Source of the DNA: JAFGCY01 sp964609245
GTDB lineage: Bacteria > 4484-113 > JAFGCY01
Length of the DNA: 64,000 bases
Assembly: GCA_964609245.1 (NCBI GenBank)
Contig: CAZSSB010000004.1
Coordinates: 62,001 to 126,000, forward strand
Direction of reading: 5' to 3'
Each line of letters opens with the position of its first letter. Within the stretch, counting starts at the first letter, position 1. The notes under the pieces were generated by a model. The model saw only the letters and a program-made list of their open reading frames with translations. It was not told the DNA's origin and did no database searches. Position numbers and translations under genes: made by a program. This document shows, one piece after another, positions 1-8,599 of this stretch.

Positions 1-716
1 CGGAAGTCCGCCCCGGTCTCCTCCGCAAAGGAGCTGATCTTGATGAATCCTGTCCCGTCGTCCAGCATCTCCACATCACTGACAGAACTGAACTGCACGT
101 CGCGACGTTCGACGGTCAGCTCGTAGTACTCGCCCTCGGCCGGGCGATACAGCGTCAGATCCACGGAGCTGCCAGGCTCGCCCTTGATCCTGGTGGCTAC
201 TTCGGGCAGGATCATCCCGAAGGTGTCCTCACCAGCCACTTCGGTGATGATGTCATCGGGCTCGATTCCTACTTCAGCTGCTGGTGTGTCCGGAAACACG
301 GTCACGATCTCGGGATACAGCCCATCGGCAGTGCTGCCCATCAGGATTCCGACGCCCGCATACTCACCGGTTGTCTGTGCCTCCAGGTCCTTATACAGTT
401 CCGGATCGTAGAAGTGCGAGAAATCGTCGTTGAAGGGCTCCTGACGCAAAACGTTGGTCATGCCGCTGACGGCGCCGTACAGCAGCTCCTGTTCCTGGTC
501 CTCAGCGATCGGCATGAAGTAGTCGTTCTTCAGCATGCTGAGCGCCCGATTCACCAGATCCGGCCTCTGCTGGCCCCGTATCTGCGCGAGCAGCCTCTCA
601 GTGCCATACCCGCTGCCCGTGTTAGCTGATGCCGCACCCGCGATGTAGGCGGCCCAGACGAAAATCACCAGGATCGCCAGTCCGGCTATAGTCCCCGCTA
701 GGTTCAGTTTGCGCAA
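1..716 (-). CDS. ctpA: S41 C-terminal processing protease (CtpA-type), 3' end beyond window
   Basis: Exported serine protease of the carboxy-terminal processing family. The start is a TTG with a GGAGG Shine-Dalgarno site 8 nt upstream, which decides it. One membrane-spanning signal/anchor covers residues 8-30. A helical N-terminal region follows, with the family-typical phrase around 'YGAVSGM', and then a PDZ domain at about residues 118-195 ('GVGILMG', 'PAAEVGIEPDDII'). The last visible residues ('GFIKISSF') begin the protease core, so the catalytic Ser/Lys lie outside the window. It is the last visible gene of a minus-strand envelope operon after ftsE, ftsX and an M23 factor. Inference: it trims or regulates a periplasmic cell-wall enzyme, as CtpA does elsewhere. 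Confidence 0.85.
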   Translation of the reverse strand, partial: MRKLNLAGTIAGLAILVIFVWAAYIAGAASANTGSGYGTERLLAQIRGQQRPDLVNRALSMLKNDYFMPIAEDQEQELLYGAVSGMTNVLRQEPFNDDFSHFYDPELYKDLEAQTTGEYAGVGILMGSTADGLYPEIVTVFPDTPAAEVGIEPDDIITEVAGEDTFGMILPEVATRIKGEPGSSVDLTLYRPAEGEYYELTVERRDVQFSSVSDVEMLDDGTGFIKISSFAEETGADF

Positions 717-831
717 GTTGGTATCCTCCGATTGCCGCGCCAGCGCTGTTCAGCCCACTGCGGTGGCCACTGGCCCGGCCCGTGCAGACGCTACATACTA
801 CTTGATACCACGTCAGCGTCTCAATGACCGC

Positions 832-1974
832 CTAGAGCTCTTTCATCGGATCGACAGGCTCGCCGTCAATACGTACTTCGAAATGGAGGTGGTTCCCGGT
901 GGACACGCCTGTGCTGCCTACTTCCCCCAGCTTGCTGCCCGTCGTGACGTGGTCGCCGGCATCGCATGTGATCCTGCTCATGTGGGCATACAGCGTCGTG
1001 CGGCTGTTGCCGTGATCGACAATCACGGTCTTGCCATAACCGCCGCGCCGGCCGGTGAAGATGACCTTTCCGTCGCCGGCCGCCTTGATGGCGGTCCCCT
1101 TCGGGGCGGAGATGTCCACGCCGGTATGCATTTTCCTCACGCCGTAGATGGGATGCGTGCGCATCCCGAACCCACTGGTGATCGTGCCGCTACAGGGTTT
1201 GTTGAACGGGCCCTTCCAGGGCTTGCCCTTGTAGGCACTGGCCGAGTTCTGGATCTCTCTGATCTCAGCCGCGATCCGCTTGTTCTCCTCTTCCAGTTCC
1301 TTGATGCGGCGCAGCGTGAGGTTGCGGTCTTCATTGATCGCCTTGATGCTGAGTTCCTTCTCCCCTCGCAGGTTCTCAAGCTCAGCCAGCTGTTCTTCCA
1401 GCAACTGGTAGATACCGTCAATGTCAGCGATCTGCGACTCGATCGAAGCACGCTTGTCGGCCAGTTCAGCAGTCGCCTGCTCGGCCGCGGACACCAATTC
1501 CTGATCGTGATTGAGGATTGTCTGGACGTAGAAAACGCGGTCGATGACATCGCTGATACCGCTGGCGCCGAACAGCAACTCGAGGTAAGTAAGCTCCCCC
1601 TGCATGTAGATGGCGCGCGCGCGGTCGCCGAGGTTCTGCCGATGCGTCGCCAGCTCCGTGCGCAGAGCTTCCTCTTCCTCCACCAACTGATCGTGGCGCG
1701 TATTGGCCTCTTCTAACTGCGCTCTGATGCTTTCGATCTCGGATTCGCGCTCCTCGACCCGCTGATCGATCCCCGCGATGATATCTGCCAGGGCGCCCGT
1801 ATCCTGATCCAGTTTGGCCACGCGCTCCCACAGCTTGCTGTGCTGCTGCTTGTTGCGCTGCATGCGCTCCTGGCTTGTCTCCGCGCTTGCCGGCGGGATC
1901 TGGGTCACGAACGCGACGCCGAGTAGCAGGCCGAGTGCCAGGGCCGCCAGGACTGAACGATAGCTCGTAATCAT
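832..1974 (-). CDS. M23/LytM-domain murein hydrolase activator (EnvC-like)
   Basis: 380-residue exported protein. A signal segment (residues about 6-30) precedes a long coiled coil rich in Glu, Arg and Leu (about 32-245), then a C-terminal LytM/M23 domain from residue 254. The zinc ligands of an active M23 enzyme are present: His283 and Asp287 in 'HTGVDIS' and His362/His364 in 'NHLHFEV'. It may therefore hydrolyse peptidoglycan itself, unlike E. coli EnvC, which is degenerate. It follows ftsX by 21 bp. The coiled coil is the part by which EnvC-type proteins bind the FtsX periplasmic loop, so the context supports control by FtsEX during septum splitting. A GA-rich Shine-Dalgarno stretch precedes the ATG. 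Confidence 0.88.
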   Translation of the reverse strand: MITSYRSVLAALALGLLLGVAFVTQIPPASAETSQERMQRNKQQHSKLWERVAKLDQDTGALADIIAGIDQRVEERESEIESIRAQLEEANTRHDQLVEEEEALRTELATHRQNLGDRARAIYMQGELTYLELLFGASGISDVIDRVFYVQTILNHDQELVSAAEQATAELADKRASIESQIADIDGIYQLLEEQLAELENLRGEKELSIKAINEDRNLTLRRIKELEEENKRIAAEIREIQNSASAYKGKPWKGPFNKPCSGTITSGFGMRTHPIYGVRKMHTGVDISAPKGTAIKAAGDGKVIFTGRRGGYGKTVIVDHGNSRTTLYAHMSRITCDAGDHVTTGSKLGEVGSTGVSTGNHLHFEVRIDGEPVDPMKEL

Positions 1975-1995
1975 ATTCCGTACTACCTCTCTCTA

Positions 1996-2931
1996 CTACC
2001 TCACTAGTTGCCGGACACGGAGCGAATCGAGTTGCACTTCCATCTCGCGGCTGAGGAAGGCGTTCACCGTACGCAGCGAGCCAAGCAGACCTACCAGGCT
2101 ACCCAGCCCGATCATGACGACAGCAAGAGCAAGGAAGAGCCCCCCGGTCCCAAGACCGACGTTTGGCAGCGCCATGCTCAGCTGCGAGAGCTTCAATGCC
2201 TCGGCCATGATCAACAGGAGTCCCCAGATGATCAGCAGCGCGATGACCGAGCCGACCAGCCCGAAGAACAGCCCCTCAAACAGGAACGGCCAGCGGATAA
2301 ACCACCAGGTGGCGCCCACCAGCTGCATGATCCTTATCTCCGTGCGCCGCGCATAGATCGACAGCCCGATGATGTTGCTGATGCTGGAAGCGGTGAACAC
2401 CAGCAGCAGCAGGATCGTGACCAGACTGATGATGGCGAGGATCAGCAAAACCTTGAGGTAGCTGCCAACCAACTCGGTGGGATAGCGCAGGCTGTCCACA
2501 CCGGGCATGTTCTGGATCGGCGCGACTATCCCGTCGATATAGCGCGGATGATCGGCGGAGATAATGAAACTCGCCGGCAGGGGATTGTCCTCCAGGGTCT
2601 CGGACAGCCGCAGCGCGGGTTGTTTTTCCTGCATAATCCGCAGCGCGTCTTCCTCGCTGCGATACTCGACTTGCTTGACGTGGGGCAAGCCGTTGATCTC
2701 TGCCTCCATCCGCTCCCGATCCTCGGTCGTCAAGGTCCCTGAAATGAACACATGGATCCGTACGTAGTCGCCGAGGTGATTCCACCACACCGCCGCGCCG
2801 ATCAGCAGCACGAAGAACAATCCCAGCACCAGCAAGCTGATCGTGACCTGCGCGCCATAGGTGAAGTGCAGGAAGCGATTCTGCGACAAGCTCAGCAGGA
2901 ACTCCCTCATCAGGAACGCGAGGCTACGCAT
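1996..2931 (-). CDS. ftsX: Cell-division ABC transporter permease FtsX
   Basis: 311 residues if started at the ATG at 2931, which overlaps the ftsE stop codon by 8 bp. An upstream ATG at 2964 would lie deep inside ftsE and is less likely. The N-terminal cytoplasmic segment is followed by one membrane span (about 30-50), a large extracytoplasmic loop (about 55-165, with 'VFISGTLT' and 'NPLPASF') and three further spans with the FtsX/MacB-type segment 'GATWWFIRWPFLFEG'. In known systems FtsX, powered by FtsE, passes a conformational signal to a periplasmic amidase activator. The M23 gene directly downstream fits that role. Confidence 0.92.
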   Translation of the reverse strand: MRSLAFLMREFLLSLSQNRFLHFTYGAQVTISLLVLGLFFVLLIGAAVWWNHLGDYVRIHVFISGTLTTEDRERMEAEINGLPHVKQVEYRSEEDALRIMQEKQPALRLSETLEDNPLPASFIISADHPRYIDGIVAPIQNMPGVDSLRYPTELVGSYLKVLLILAIISLVTILLLLVFTASSISNIIGLSIYARRTEIRIMQLVGATWWFIRWPFLFEGLFFGLVGSVIALLIIWGLLLIMAEALKLSQLSMALPNVGLGTGGLFLALAVVMIGLGSLVGLLGSLRTVNAFLSREMEVQLDSLRVRQLVR

Positions 2932-3625
2932 GCGCCGCCTCTCCGACGTTGAGGTAGCCGCCATCCGGGCGGTCGGCGGCGATTACTCCCTGCGAGATCA
3001 CCACGGTGCGCTTCCGGTAGTTGTTGACTATCCGCTCATCATGCGTGGCAACCACGACGGTAGTACCGCGGGCGTTGATCCTGACGATCAGATCCATGAT
3101 CTCCTGGCTGGTGTCGGGGTCGATGTTGCCGGTTGGCTCATCTGCCAGCAGGATGTCCGGTTTGTTGACCAGAGCGCGTGCAATACAAACCCGCTGCTGC
3201 TCCCCTCCTGAAAGCTGGTGCGGCAGGCTCTTCATCCGTTTGCTGAGGCCCACCCACTCCAGTACTTCGGGCACCAGCTGGTTGATCTGCCGACCCGAAG
3301 CACCCCTGATCTGCAGTGCATAGGCGACATTGTCAAAGGCAGTCTTGTGGGGCAACAGCAGGAAGTCCTGAAAGATCACCCCGATGCGGCGCCGGTGAAA
3401 GGGGATCTCCCGCATCCTGAGTTTGCTGACATCACGGTTGAACACGAAGACCTTGCCGCTGGTGGCAATCGCATCGCGATAGATCAGCTTCATCAGCGTG
3501 CTCTTGCCCCCACCGGTTGGACCCACGATGAACACGAATTCCTGCTTAGCGATATGCAGGCTGATGTTACGCAGGCTGTTGACCAGATTCGGGTAGGTTA
3601 GCCCGACATTGACCAACTTGATCAC
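2924..3625 (-). CDS. ftsE: Cell-division ABC transporter ATPase FtsE
   Basis: 233 residues from a GTG start that overlaps the stop of the upstream glycosyltransferase gene (GTGA), preceded by AGGAGG. A longer frame to 3727 only reads through the neighbour. Walker A is 'GPTGGGKSTLMK', the ABC signature is 'LSGGEQQRV' and Walker B is 'ILLADEPTGNID'. The length is close to the usual 220-230 residues. It couples ATP hydrolysis to FtsX in the divisome. The overlapping order wecG-like, ftsE, ftsX, M23, ctpA implies one transcript. Confidence 0.94.
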   Translation of the reverse strand: MIKLVNVGLTYPNLVNSLRNISLHIAKQEFVFIVGPTGGGKSTLMKLIYRDAIATSGKVFVFNRDVSKLRMREIPFHRRRIGVIFQDFLLLPHKTAFDNVAYALQIRGASGRQINQLVPEVLEWVGLSKRMKSLPHQLSGGEQQRVCIARALVNKPDILLADEPTGNIDPDTSQEIMDLIVRINARGTTVVVATHDERIVNNYRKRTVVISQGVIAADRPDGGYLNVGEAAHA

Positions 3626-4395
3626 GCCACCCTCCTCCTGGCCTGGCGCAGCACCAGGAAGATGAAACGCGGCAGCAGGCCCAACCGCTTCAGTCGGGAC
3701 AGGTCCTGCATCGAGCGCCAGGCCCACTCCAGCCCGGTGCCACGCATCCAGCGCGGCGCGCGGGAGCGACGACCGGCGAAGACCTCAAGTGCACCGCCAA
3801 CCCCCACCATCACTGGTGTGTGGAGCTCGGCCCGATGCGCCGCGATGAAACGTTCCTGCTTGGGAAAACCCATTCCGACCAGCAGTAGGTCTGGCTTGGC
3901 AGCCATGATGTTCGATACAACCTGCTCTTCGGACGTTTCGTCGAAGTAGCCGTCCCGGGTTCCCACCACTCTCAAGCCTGGCAGATCATCACACAGTCTC
4001 CGGCCGGCTTCCTCCGCCACGCCCGGCTCGGCCCCGAGCAGATAGACATTGCCCTCGCTTTGAGCAAGCTTGCTCATCAGATCATAGACCAGATCGATGC
4101 CAGGATATCGATGAATCGAATCCTGCCGCATCATGCGAGCCGCCCAGGTCAGGCCCACGCCGTCCGAGACGTAGATATCCGCACTGCCCAGCGCCTCCTC
4201 GGCCTCTGCCGCGCGCTCGGCGGCCAGAATCATCTCGGCGTTGAGTGTGACCACATGGGTCTGTCTGCCCGCCGTTAGGCGCTGCCAGAGAAGGTCCAGC
4301 ACTTCTTCCGGCTCCCCCACGCAAACGGGGTAGCCAAGCACGTCCGAGACCTCGATGCGCGCGACCATGCGGCCCACCTCAGCTGGGCTGGTCAT
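3622..4395 (-). CDS. WecG/TagA/CpsF-family glycosyltransferase (GT26)
   Basis: 257 residues from the ATG at 4395; a TTG two codons upstream (4401) is possible. The WecG/TagA signature is clear: 'TLNAEMILAA', 'VSDGVGLTWAARM', 'VYLLGAEPGVAEEAG', 'DLLLVGMGFPKQE' and 'VGVGGALEVFAGR'. Family members transfer an N-acetylmannosamine-type sugar to an undecaprenyl-linked acceptor at the inner face of the membrane, for wall teichoic acid, enterobacterial common antigen or exopolysaccharide. The substrate cannot be told here. It overlaps ftsE by 4 bp, which ties surface glycan synthesis to division on one transcript. It is divergent from the flgJ-like gene. Confidence 0.88.
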   Translation of the reverse strand: MTSPAEVGRMVARIEVSDVLGYPVCVGEPEEVLDLLWQRLTAGRQTHVVTLNAEMILAAERAAEAEEALGSADIYVSDGVGLTWAARMMRQDSIHRYPGIDLVYDLMSKLAQSEGNVYLLGAEPGVAEEAGRRLCDDLPGLRVVGTRDGYFDETSEEQVVSNIMAAKPDLLLVGMGFPKQERFIAAHRAELHTPVMVGVGGALEVFAGRRSRAPRWMRGTGLEWAWRSMQDLSRLKRLGLLPRFIFLVLRQARRRVA

Positions 4396-4456
4396 ACTCA
4401 ATATTCGAGCCGGGTCAAGGCGCGATTAAACCGGCCGATATACCCCACGGGAGATA

Positions 4457-4882
4457 ATGGACGCCATTCAGACCAGCCCGGCCGGCGTGCTACCGGTGAT
4501 CGCCACACCGGACACACTTCGCCTCCCCTCCCTGGGCGCCGCTCATCTCAAAGGCTCTGACGGCGCGACATTCTCCTCTGTGCTGCAAAGCCAGCTTGCT
4601 TTGGAGACGGCTGCGGGCCAGGACTCAGACGTGGGCCGCGTGGCAGCGGGAGAGGCAGAGGTTGCTGAGGTTGCGCGACAGCTAGAGTCGCTCCTGCTCT
4701 ACAACCTACTCAAGGAAATGTGGGCGACCGTACCTGAGGGCACACTCCTGGACACCGGCATGGCCGGTGAGTTCTACCGGGAGATGTGGCTGGAGGCGCT
4801 GGCCGACGAGATCTCGCGGACTGGGGATGGCATCGGCCTGGCAGACGTGCTCGCGGCGGACATCACTCGCCTGAGCCTGTAA
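4457..4882 (+). CDS. FlgJ-type flagellar rod-binding protein
   Basis: 141 residues. The N-terminal 60 residues are low complexity and without signal. Residues about 70-130 match the rod-binding domain of FlgJ: 'VAEVARQLESLLLYNLLKEM', then 'TGMAGEFYREMWLEALADEI' and a terminal helix 'GIGLADVL'. There is no muramidase domain, so this is the short form seen in many bacteria. Its role would be capping or chaperoning rod assembly in the periplasm. It has a GGGAG site before the ATG and stands alone, away from the fliS cluster at 42.2-43.1 kb. Confidence 0.8.
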   Translation: MDAIQTSPAGVLPVIATPDTLRLPSLGAAHLKGSDGATFSSVLQSQLALETAAGQDSDVGRVAAGEAEVAEVARQLESLLLYNLLKEMWATVPEGTLLDTGMAGEFYREMWLEALADEISRTGDGIGLADVLAADITRLSL

Positions 4883-4907
4883 ACAGTGCCTCGCTGCTGA
4901 GCACTTG

Positions 4908-4913
4908 TATAAT
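4908..4913 (+). promoter_or_regulatory. Candidate -10 box of the suf operon
   Basis: A perfect TATAAT lies in the 173-bp gap between the flgJ-like gene and sufC. No convincing -35 is seen 16-18 bp upstream. The predicted leader to sufC is about 135-140 nt and contains the 14-bp palindrome at 5025-5038. Confidence 0.45.
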
Positions 4914-5024
4914 CCTACACCGGTCCGACGCGGATCCAGCGCTGGTCTCTGCGCATCGGCGCGCAGTGTCAGCCCCGTAGGTTATTGCCCCGGCGGCGGG
5001 GGTAGACATCGATAGCGCGTCAGT

Positions 5025-5038
5025 TGAGACTAGTCTCA
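5025..5038. promoter_or_regulatory. 14-bp perfect palindrome upstream of sufC (possible operator)
   Basis: TGAGACTAGTCTCA is perfectly self-complementary and ends 17 bp before the first sufC start codon. It is directly followed by a second small dyad, TTGC-GG-GCAA, at 5040-5049. Its position suggests an operator or RNA element controlling Fe-S cluster biogenesis. It does not match the E. coli IscR type 2 consensus, and no regulator gene is adjacent. Confidence 0.4.
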
Positions 5039-5055
5039 GTTGCGGGCAACGGGAG

Positions 5056-5814
5056 ATGAATGTGATTGAGATCACGGATCTGAAGGCTTCGGTTGAGCAG
5101 ACTCCGATCCTGAAAGGCATAAGCCTGCGCCTCGGGCCGGGCGAAGTACACGGAATAATGGGCCCCAATGGGTCGGGCAAGAGCACGCTCGCCCGTGTGC
5201 TGGCGGGAGATCCGACTTACCGTGTAACCGGGGGCAGCGTGCTGTTCCACAGTACTGATCTGCTGGAATTGGACGCTGACGAGCGTGCCCGCCGGGGCTT
5301 GTTTCTGGCATTCCAGTATCCGATCGAAGTACCGGGGGTCACCATTGGCAACTTCCTGCGTGCAGCTGTGAACGCCCGGCGGGACGAGGACCTGCCGGCG
5401 ATGGAGTTCTACGGTATGTTGCAGGAAAGGCTCAAGGAGCTGGGTCTGGACGAGAGCTGGGGAAACCGCTATCTCAACGAGGGATTCTCAGGCGGTGAGA
5501 AGAAGCGCAACGAAATTCTGCAGATGATGGTGCTGCAGCCAGAGCTATGCATCCTCGACGAGACCGACAGCGGTCTGGATGTGGATGCACTCCGCGTTGT
5601 CAGCGAGGGGGTCAACCAGATGCGCTCTCCCGAGCGTAGCATCTTGATCGTGACCCATTACGAGAGATTGCTGGAGTACATAGCGCCGGATCGCTGTCAT
5701 GTAATGCTGGACGGGCGTATCGTGCTCAGCCAGGATGGCGTAGAGCTTGCACGGGACATCGACGAGCGGGGTTACGATTTCATTCGTGAGCAGGTGGCAG
5801 CGCAGGCGAGCTAG
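5056..5814 (+). CDS. sufC: SUF system ATPase SufC
   Basis: About 250 residues. Walker A 'GPNGSGKSTLARVLAG', signature 'FSGGEKKRNEIL' and Walker B 'CILDETDSGLDVDAL' are diagnostic for SufC; the family-specific 'ETDSGLD' is intact. It powers the SufBCD scaffold on which Fe-S clusters form. The first ATG (5056) touches the GGGAG site; the GTG at 5062 lies 6 nt after it and is an equally good or better start. It begins the operon sufC-sufB-sufD-Rieske-sufS-sufU. Confidence 0.96.
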   Translation: MNVIEITDLKASVEQTPILKGISLRLGPGEVHGIMGPNGSGKSTLARVLAGDPTYRVTGGSVLFHSTDLLELDADERARRGLFLAFQYPIEVPGVTIGNFLRAAVNARRDEDLPAMEFYGMLQERLKELGLDESWGNRYLNEGFSGGEKKRNEILQMMVLQPELCILDETDSGLDVDALRVVSEGVNQMRSPERSILIVTHYERLLEYIAPDRCHVMLDGRIVLSQDGVELARDIDERGYDFIREQVAAQAS

Positions 5815-5870
5815 TTTGCAGCTGCGCCTCGCCAAGGGAGGATGCGGGGACCGTGTCTGAGGAGCGCGAA

Positions 5871-7280
5871 ATGAGCAGTAACGCTGTCACGCAGCAGCCG
5901 GAAGTGGGCGCCTACGCCGCCGGTTGGCATGACCCGGACGCGAAGTACAGCTTCCGTGCCGAACCGGGGCTTTCGGAGAGCGTTGTGCGGCAGATGAGTG
6001 AGATGAAGGGCGAGCCCTCCTGGATGCTCGAGTTTCGCCTGAGATCCCTGAAGCACTACCAGACTCGACCGATGCCAACGTGGGGAGGCCACATCGATCT
6101 CGACTTCGACAGCATCTACTACTACCTCAAACCGGAAGCGGACAACGCCCGCAGCTGGGATGACGTCCCGGACGCGATCAAGGAGACCTTCGAGCGGCTC
6201 GGTATTCCGGAGGCCGAACGGACCGTGCTGGCCGGCGTCGGTGCGCAGTACGACAGCGAGACCGTGTATCACAATCTGCGGGAGGAGTGGCAGCAGCAGG
6301 GCGTGGTCTTCCTCGACATGGACGGTGGCCTCGCCGAGCACGAAGGGCTCGTCCGCGAGCACTTCGGATCGGTCATCGCGCCCGAGGACAACAAGTTCGC
6401 CGCCCTCAACAGTGCCGTCTGGAGCGGCGGCAGCTTCGTCTACGTGCCCAGGGGGGTCCAGCTTGAGATCCCCCTGCAGGCTTACTTCCGCATCAACGCA
6501 GACAAAGCCGGCCAGTTCGAGCGCACTCTGATCATCGTGGAAGACGGGGCCTTCGTGCATTACATCGAGGGCTGCACCGCCCCAACCTACTCCAGCGAGG
6601 CCCTGCACAGCGCGGTCGTGGAGATCATAGCCAAGCCGGGGGCGCGCGTGCGCTACAGCACGGTGCAGAACTGGTCCGCCAACGTGTACAACCTGGTGAC
6701 CAAGCGTGCGGTCGCTATGGAGGGAGCCACCGTGGAGTGGCTGGATGGCAACATCGGCAGCAAACTCACCATGAAATACCCGGCCGTCGTGCTCGCCGGA
6801 GAGGGCGCGACCGGCGAAGTGCTGTCCGTCGCCTACGCCAAGGACGGTCAGCACCAGGACACCGGTGCCAAGATGATCCACGTTGCACCGGGTACATCGA
6901 GCCGCATCATCAGCAAGTCGATCAGCAAGGGGCTCGGGCGGTCGAGCTATCGCGGTCTGGTCCGAGTGCACAGCGGTGCCCGGGGGGCGCGCAGCAACGT
7001 AGAGTGTGACGCACTGCTGCTGGATGAGCACAGCAGGACGGACACCTATCCGTATATCGAGATCGATGAGGACAGCGCCAGTGTGGGCCACGAGGCGCGC
7101 GTCAGTCGCGTATCTGAACAGCAGGTCTTCTACCTGATGCAACGCGGTTTGCCGGAGGAGGAAGCCGTGGCGATGGTTGTCAGCGGCTTCATCGAGCCCA
7201 TCACAAAGGAACTACCGCTGGAATATGCGGTGGAACTGAATCGCCTGATCGAGCTGGAGATGGAAGGGAGCGTGGGCTGA
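5871..7280 (+). CDS. sufB: Fe-S cluster assembly scaffold SufB
   Basis: 469 residues from the ATG at 5871, which has GAGGAG 6 nt upstream; a GTG at 5853 is in frame but lacks such a site. The right-handed beta-helix core has SufB hallmarks: 'VWSGGSFVYVPRGVQLEIPLQAYFRIN' region, 'EGCTAPTYSSEALHSAVVEI' and the C-terminal 'RGLPEEEAVAMVVSGFIEP'. The Cys in 'EGCTAP' and the later conserved Cys in 'NVECDALLLD' are present. SufB forms the scaffold with SufC and SufD. Its TGA stop overlaps the sufD ATG. Confidence 0.96.
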   Translation: MSSNAVTQQPEVGAYAAGWHDPDAKYSFRAEPGLSESVVRQMSEMKGEPSWMLEFRLRSLKHYQTRPMPTWGGHIDLDFDSIYYYLKPEADNARSWDDVPDAIKETFERLGIPEAERTVLAGVGAQYDSETVYHNLREEWQQQGVVFLDMDGGLAEHEGLVREHFGSVIAPEDNKFAALNSAVWSGGSFVYVPRGVQLEIPLQAYFRINADKAGQFERTLIIVEDGAFVHYIEGCTAPTYSSEALHSAVVEIIAKPGARVRYSTVQNWSANVYNLVTKRAVAMEGATVEWLDGNIGSKLTMKYPAVVLAGEGATGEVLSVAYAKDGQHQDTGAKMIHVAPGTSSRIISKSISKGLGRSSYRGLVRVHSGARGARSNVECDALLLDEHSRTDTYPYIEIDEDSASVGHEARVSRVSEQQVFYLMQRGLPEEEAVAMVVSGFIEPITKELPLEYAVELNRLIELEMEGSVG

Positions 7281-8599
7281 TGCCTGGGACGATCACCGAC
7301 GAGCTGAGTCCGGTCGAACAGAAGCTCCGGGCCTGGCAACCGGACAGCGACATCCCGCAGTGGTTTAGCGCGCTGCGCGGCAGCGCCCGCGACGTGTACT
7401 TCGACACTGTGCCGCCGGATCGCAGTGACGAGGCTTGGCACTACGGAGATCCCCGGCGCTACAGCCTGGATGGGCTGGACATCGCCCACGCGCAGCCCGG
7501 CTTCAATGGCATCAGGTACGAGCGTATTTGTGGCCTGACGGGACGCCCAAGCCGCGTCGCATGCCTGAGCATGGTTGGCGACAACGTAACCGAGATAAGC
7601 AGTAGCACACCGCTGCGCGATGCGGGCGTCGTCGTCATGTCGCTCCGCCAGGCGCTGGCGCTGCGCGGCGATCAACTGCAGGACTACCTGTCTGCTGGCC
7701 TGGTGCCTGTCCACCGCGACAAGCTGATCGCCAGTCATTACGCACTCACGGACAACGGCTACTTCGTCCACGTGCCGGCCGGCGTAGAGGCTCCCGAGCC
7801 AATCCACCTGATCATGGAAAGCGGGGAGCCGGGCAGCGTGGTGGCCCCGCATGTCGTGGTAGTGACAGAGGCTCAGTCCCGCGCACAGGTGTTCATCCAC
7901 TACCTCGGCCGCAATGACGATGCCCGCAATCTGCAGCTAGGCGTGATCCAGAGCCACGTCGGGGATGGAGCGGACCTCACGCTCACCAAGATCGAGCACG
8001 TCGGACCACTGACCGACATCATGACGCATGAGGCGGCGGAGACCGGGCGTGACGGTCGCTATACCAGCATCGCCGTCCACTTCGGCGGCAAGCACATCCG
8101 GCACGAGGCGGTGCTCAACCTACGCCAGCCGGGTGCCGAGGCATCCCTGCTGGGCATGCATCTGGTGCGTGATCGGCAGCGTTACGATTTCTACACCCAG
8201 CAGAACCACCAGGCTGCCAGCTGCCGCAGTAATCTGCTGTTCAAGGGTGCGGTTCAGGATCGAGCACGGGCCAGCTACCAGGGAGTCATCAACGTGGCCA
8301 GGCAGGCGCAGCAGACGGATGCATATCAGACTAACCGCACGCTGGTACTGAGCCCCGCCGCGCGCGCGGACAGCTCGCCTCAGCTTGAGATCGAGGCGAA
8401 CGACGTACGCTGCAGCCATGGTTCGACCGTCAGTAACGTGGACGACGCGCAGGTCTTCTACCTGCAGAGCCGTGGGTTGTCCGTTGACCGGGCTCGCCGA
8501 CTGATCGTCAGTGGTTTCATGGCCGAGATCGCGGACCGAATCCCATTGGCTACAGCACGTGACTACGTCTACAATTACGTGCTGGAGCGCGTGCAATGA
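7280..8599 (+). CDS. sufD: Fe-S cluster assembly protein SufD
   Basis: 439 residues, translationally coupled to sufB (TGATG). It shares the SufB/D beta-helix and C-terminal helical region ('DDAQVFYLQSRGLSVDRARRL', 'SGFMAEIADRI') but lacks the SufB cysteines. The conserved SufD His is likely in 'DVRCSHGSTVS'. It partners SufB and SufC and aids iron acquisition. Its stop overlaps the next ATG (ATGA). Confidence 0.94.
   Translation: MPGTITDELSPVEQKLRAWQPDSDIPQWFSALRGSARDVYFDTVPPDRSDEAWHYGDPRRYSLDGLDIAHAQPGFNGIRYERICGLTGRPSRVACLSMVGDNVTEISSSTPLRDAGVVVMSLRQALALRGDQLQDYLSAGLVPVHRDKLIASHYALTDNGYFVHVPAGVEAPEPIHLIMESGEPGSVVAPHVVVVTEAQSRAQVFIHYLGRNDDARNLQLGVIQSHVGDGADLTLTKIEHVGPLTDIMTHEAAETGRDGRYTSIAVHFGGKHIRHEAVLNLRQPGAEASLLGMHLVRDRQRYDFYTQQNHQAASCRSNLLFKGAVQDRARASYQGVINVARQAQQTDAYQTNRTLVLSPAARADSSPQLEIEANDVRCSHGSTVSNVDDAQVFYLQSRGLSVDRARRLIVSGFMAEIADRIPLATARDYVYNYVLERVQ

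Noticed and set aside
5811..7142. A 443-codon open frame on the minus strand opposite sufB.
   Set aside because: It is a GC-rich shadow of sufB with low-complexity His/Val/Asp composition and no family similarity. The same applies to long frames opposite rpoB, rpoC and the selenoprotein genes.
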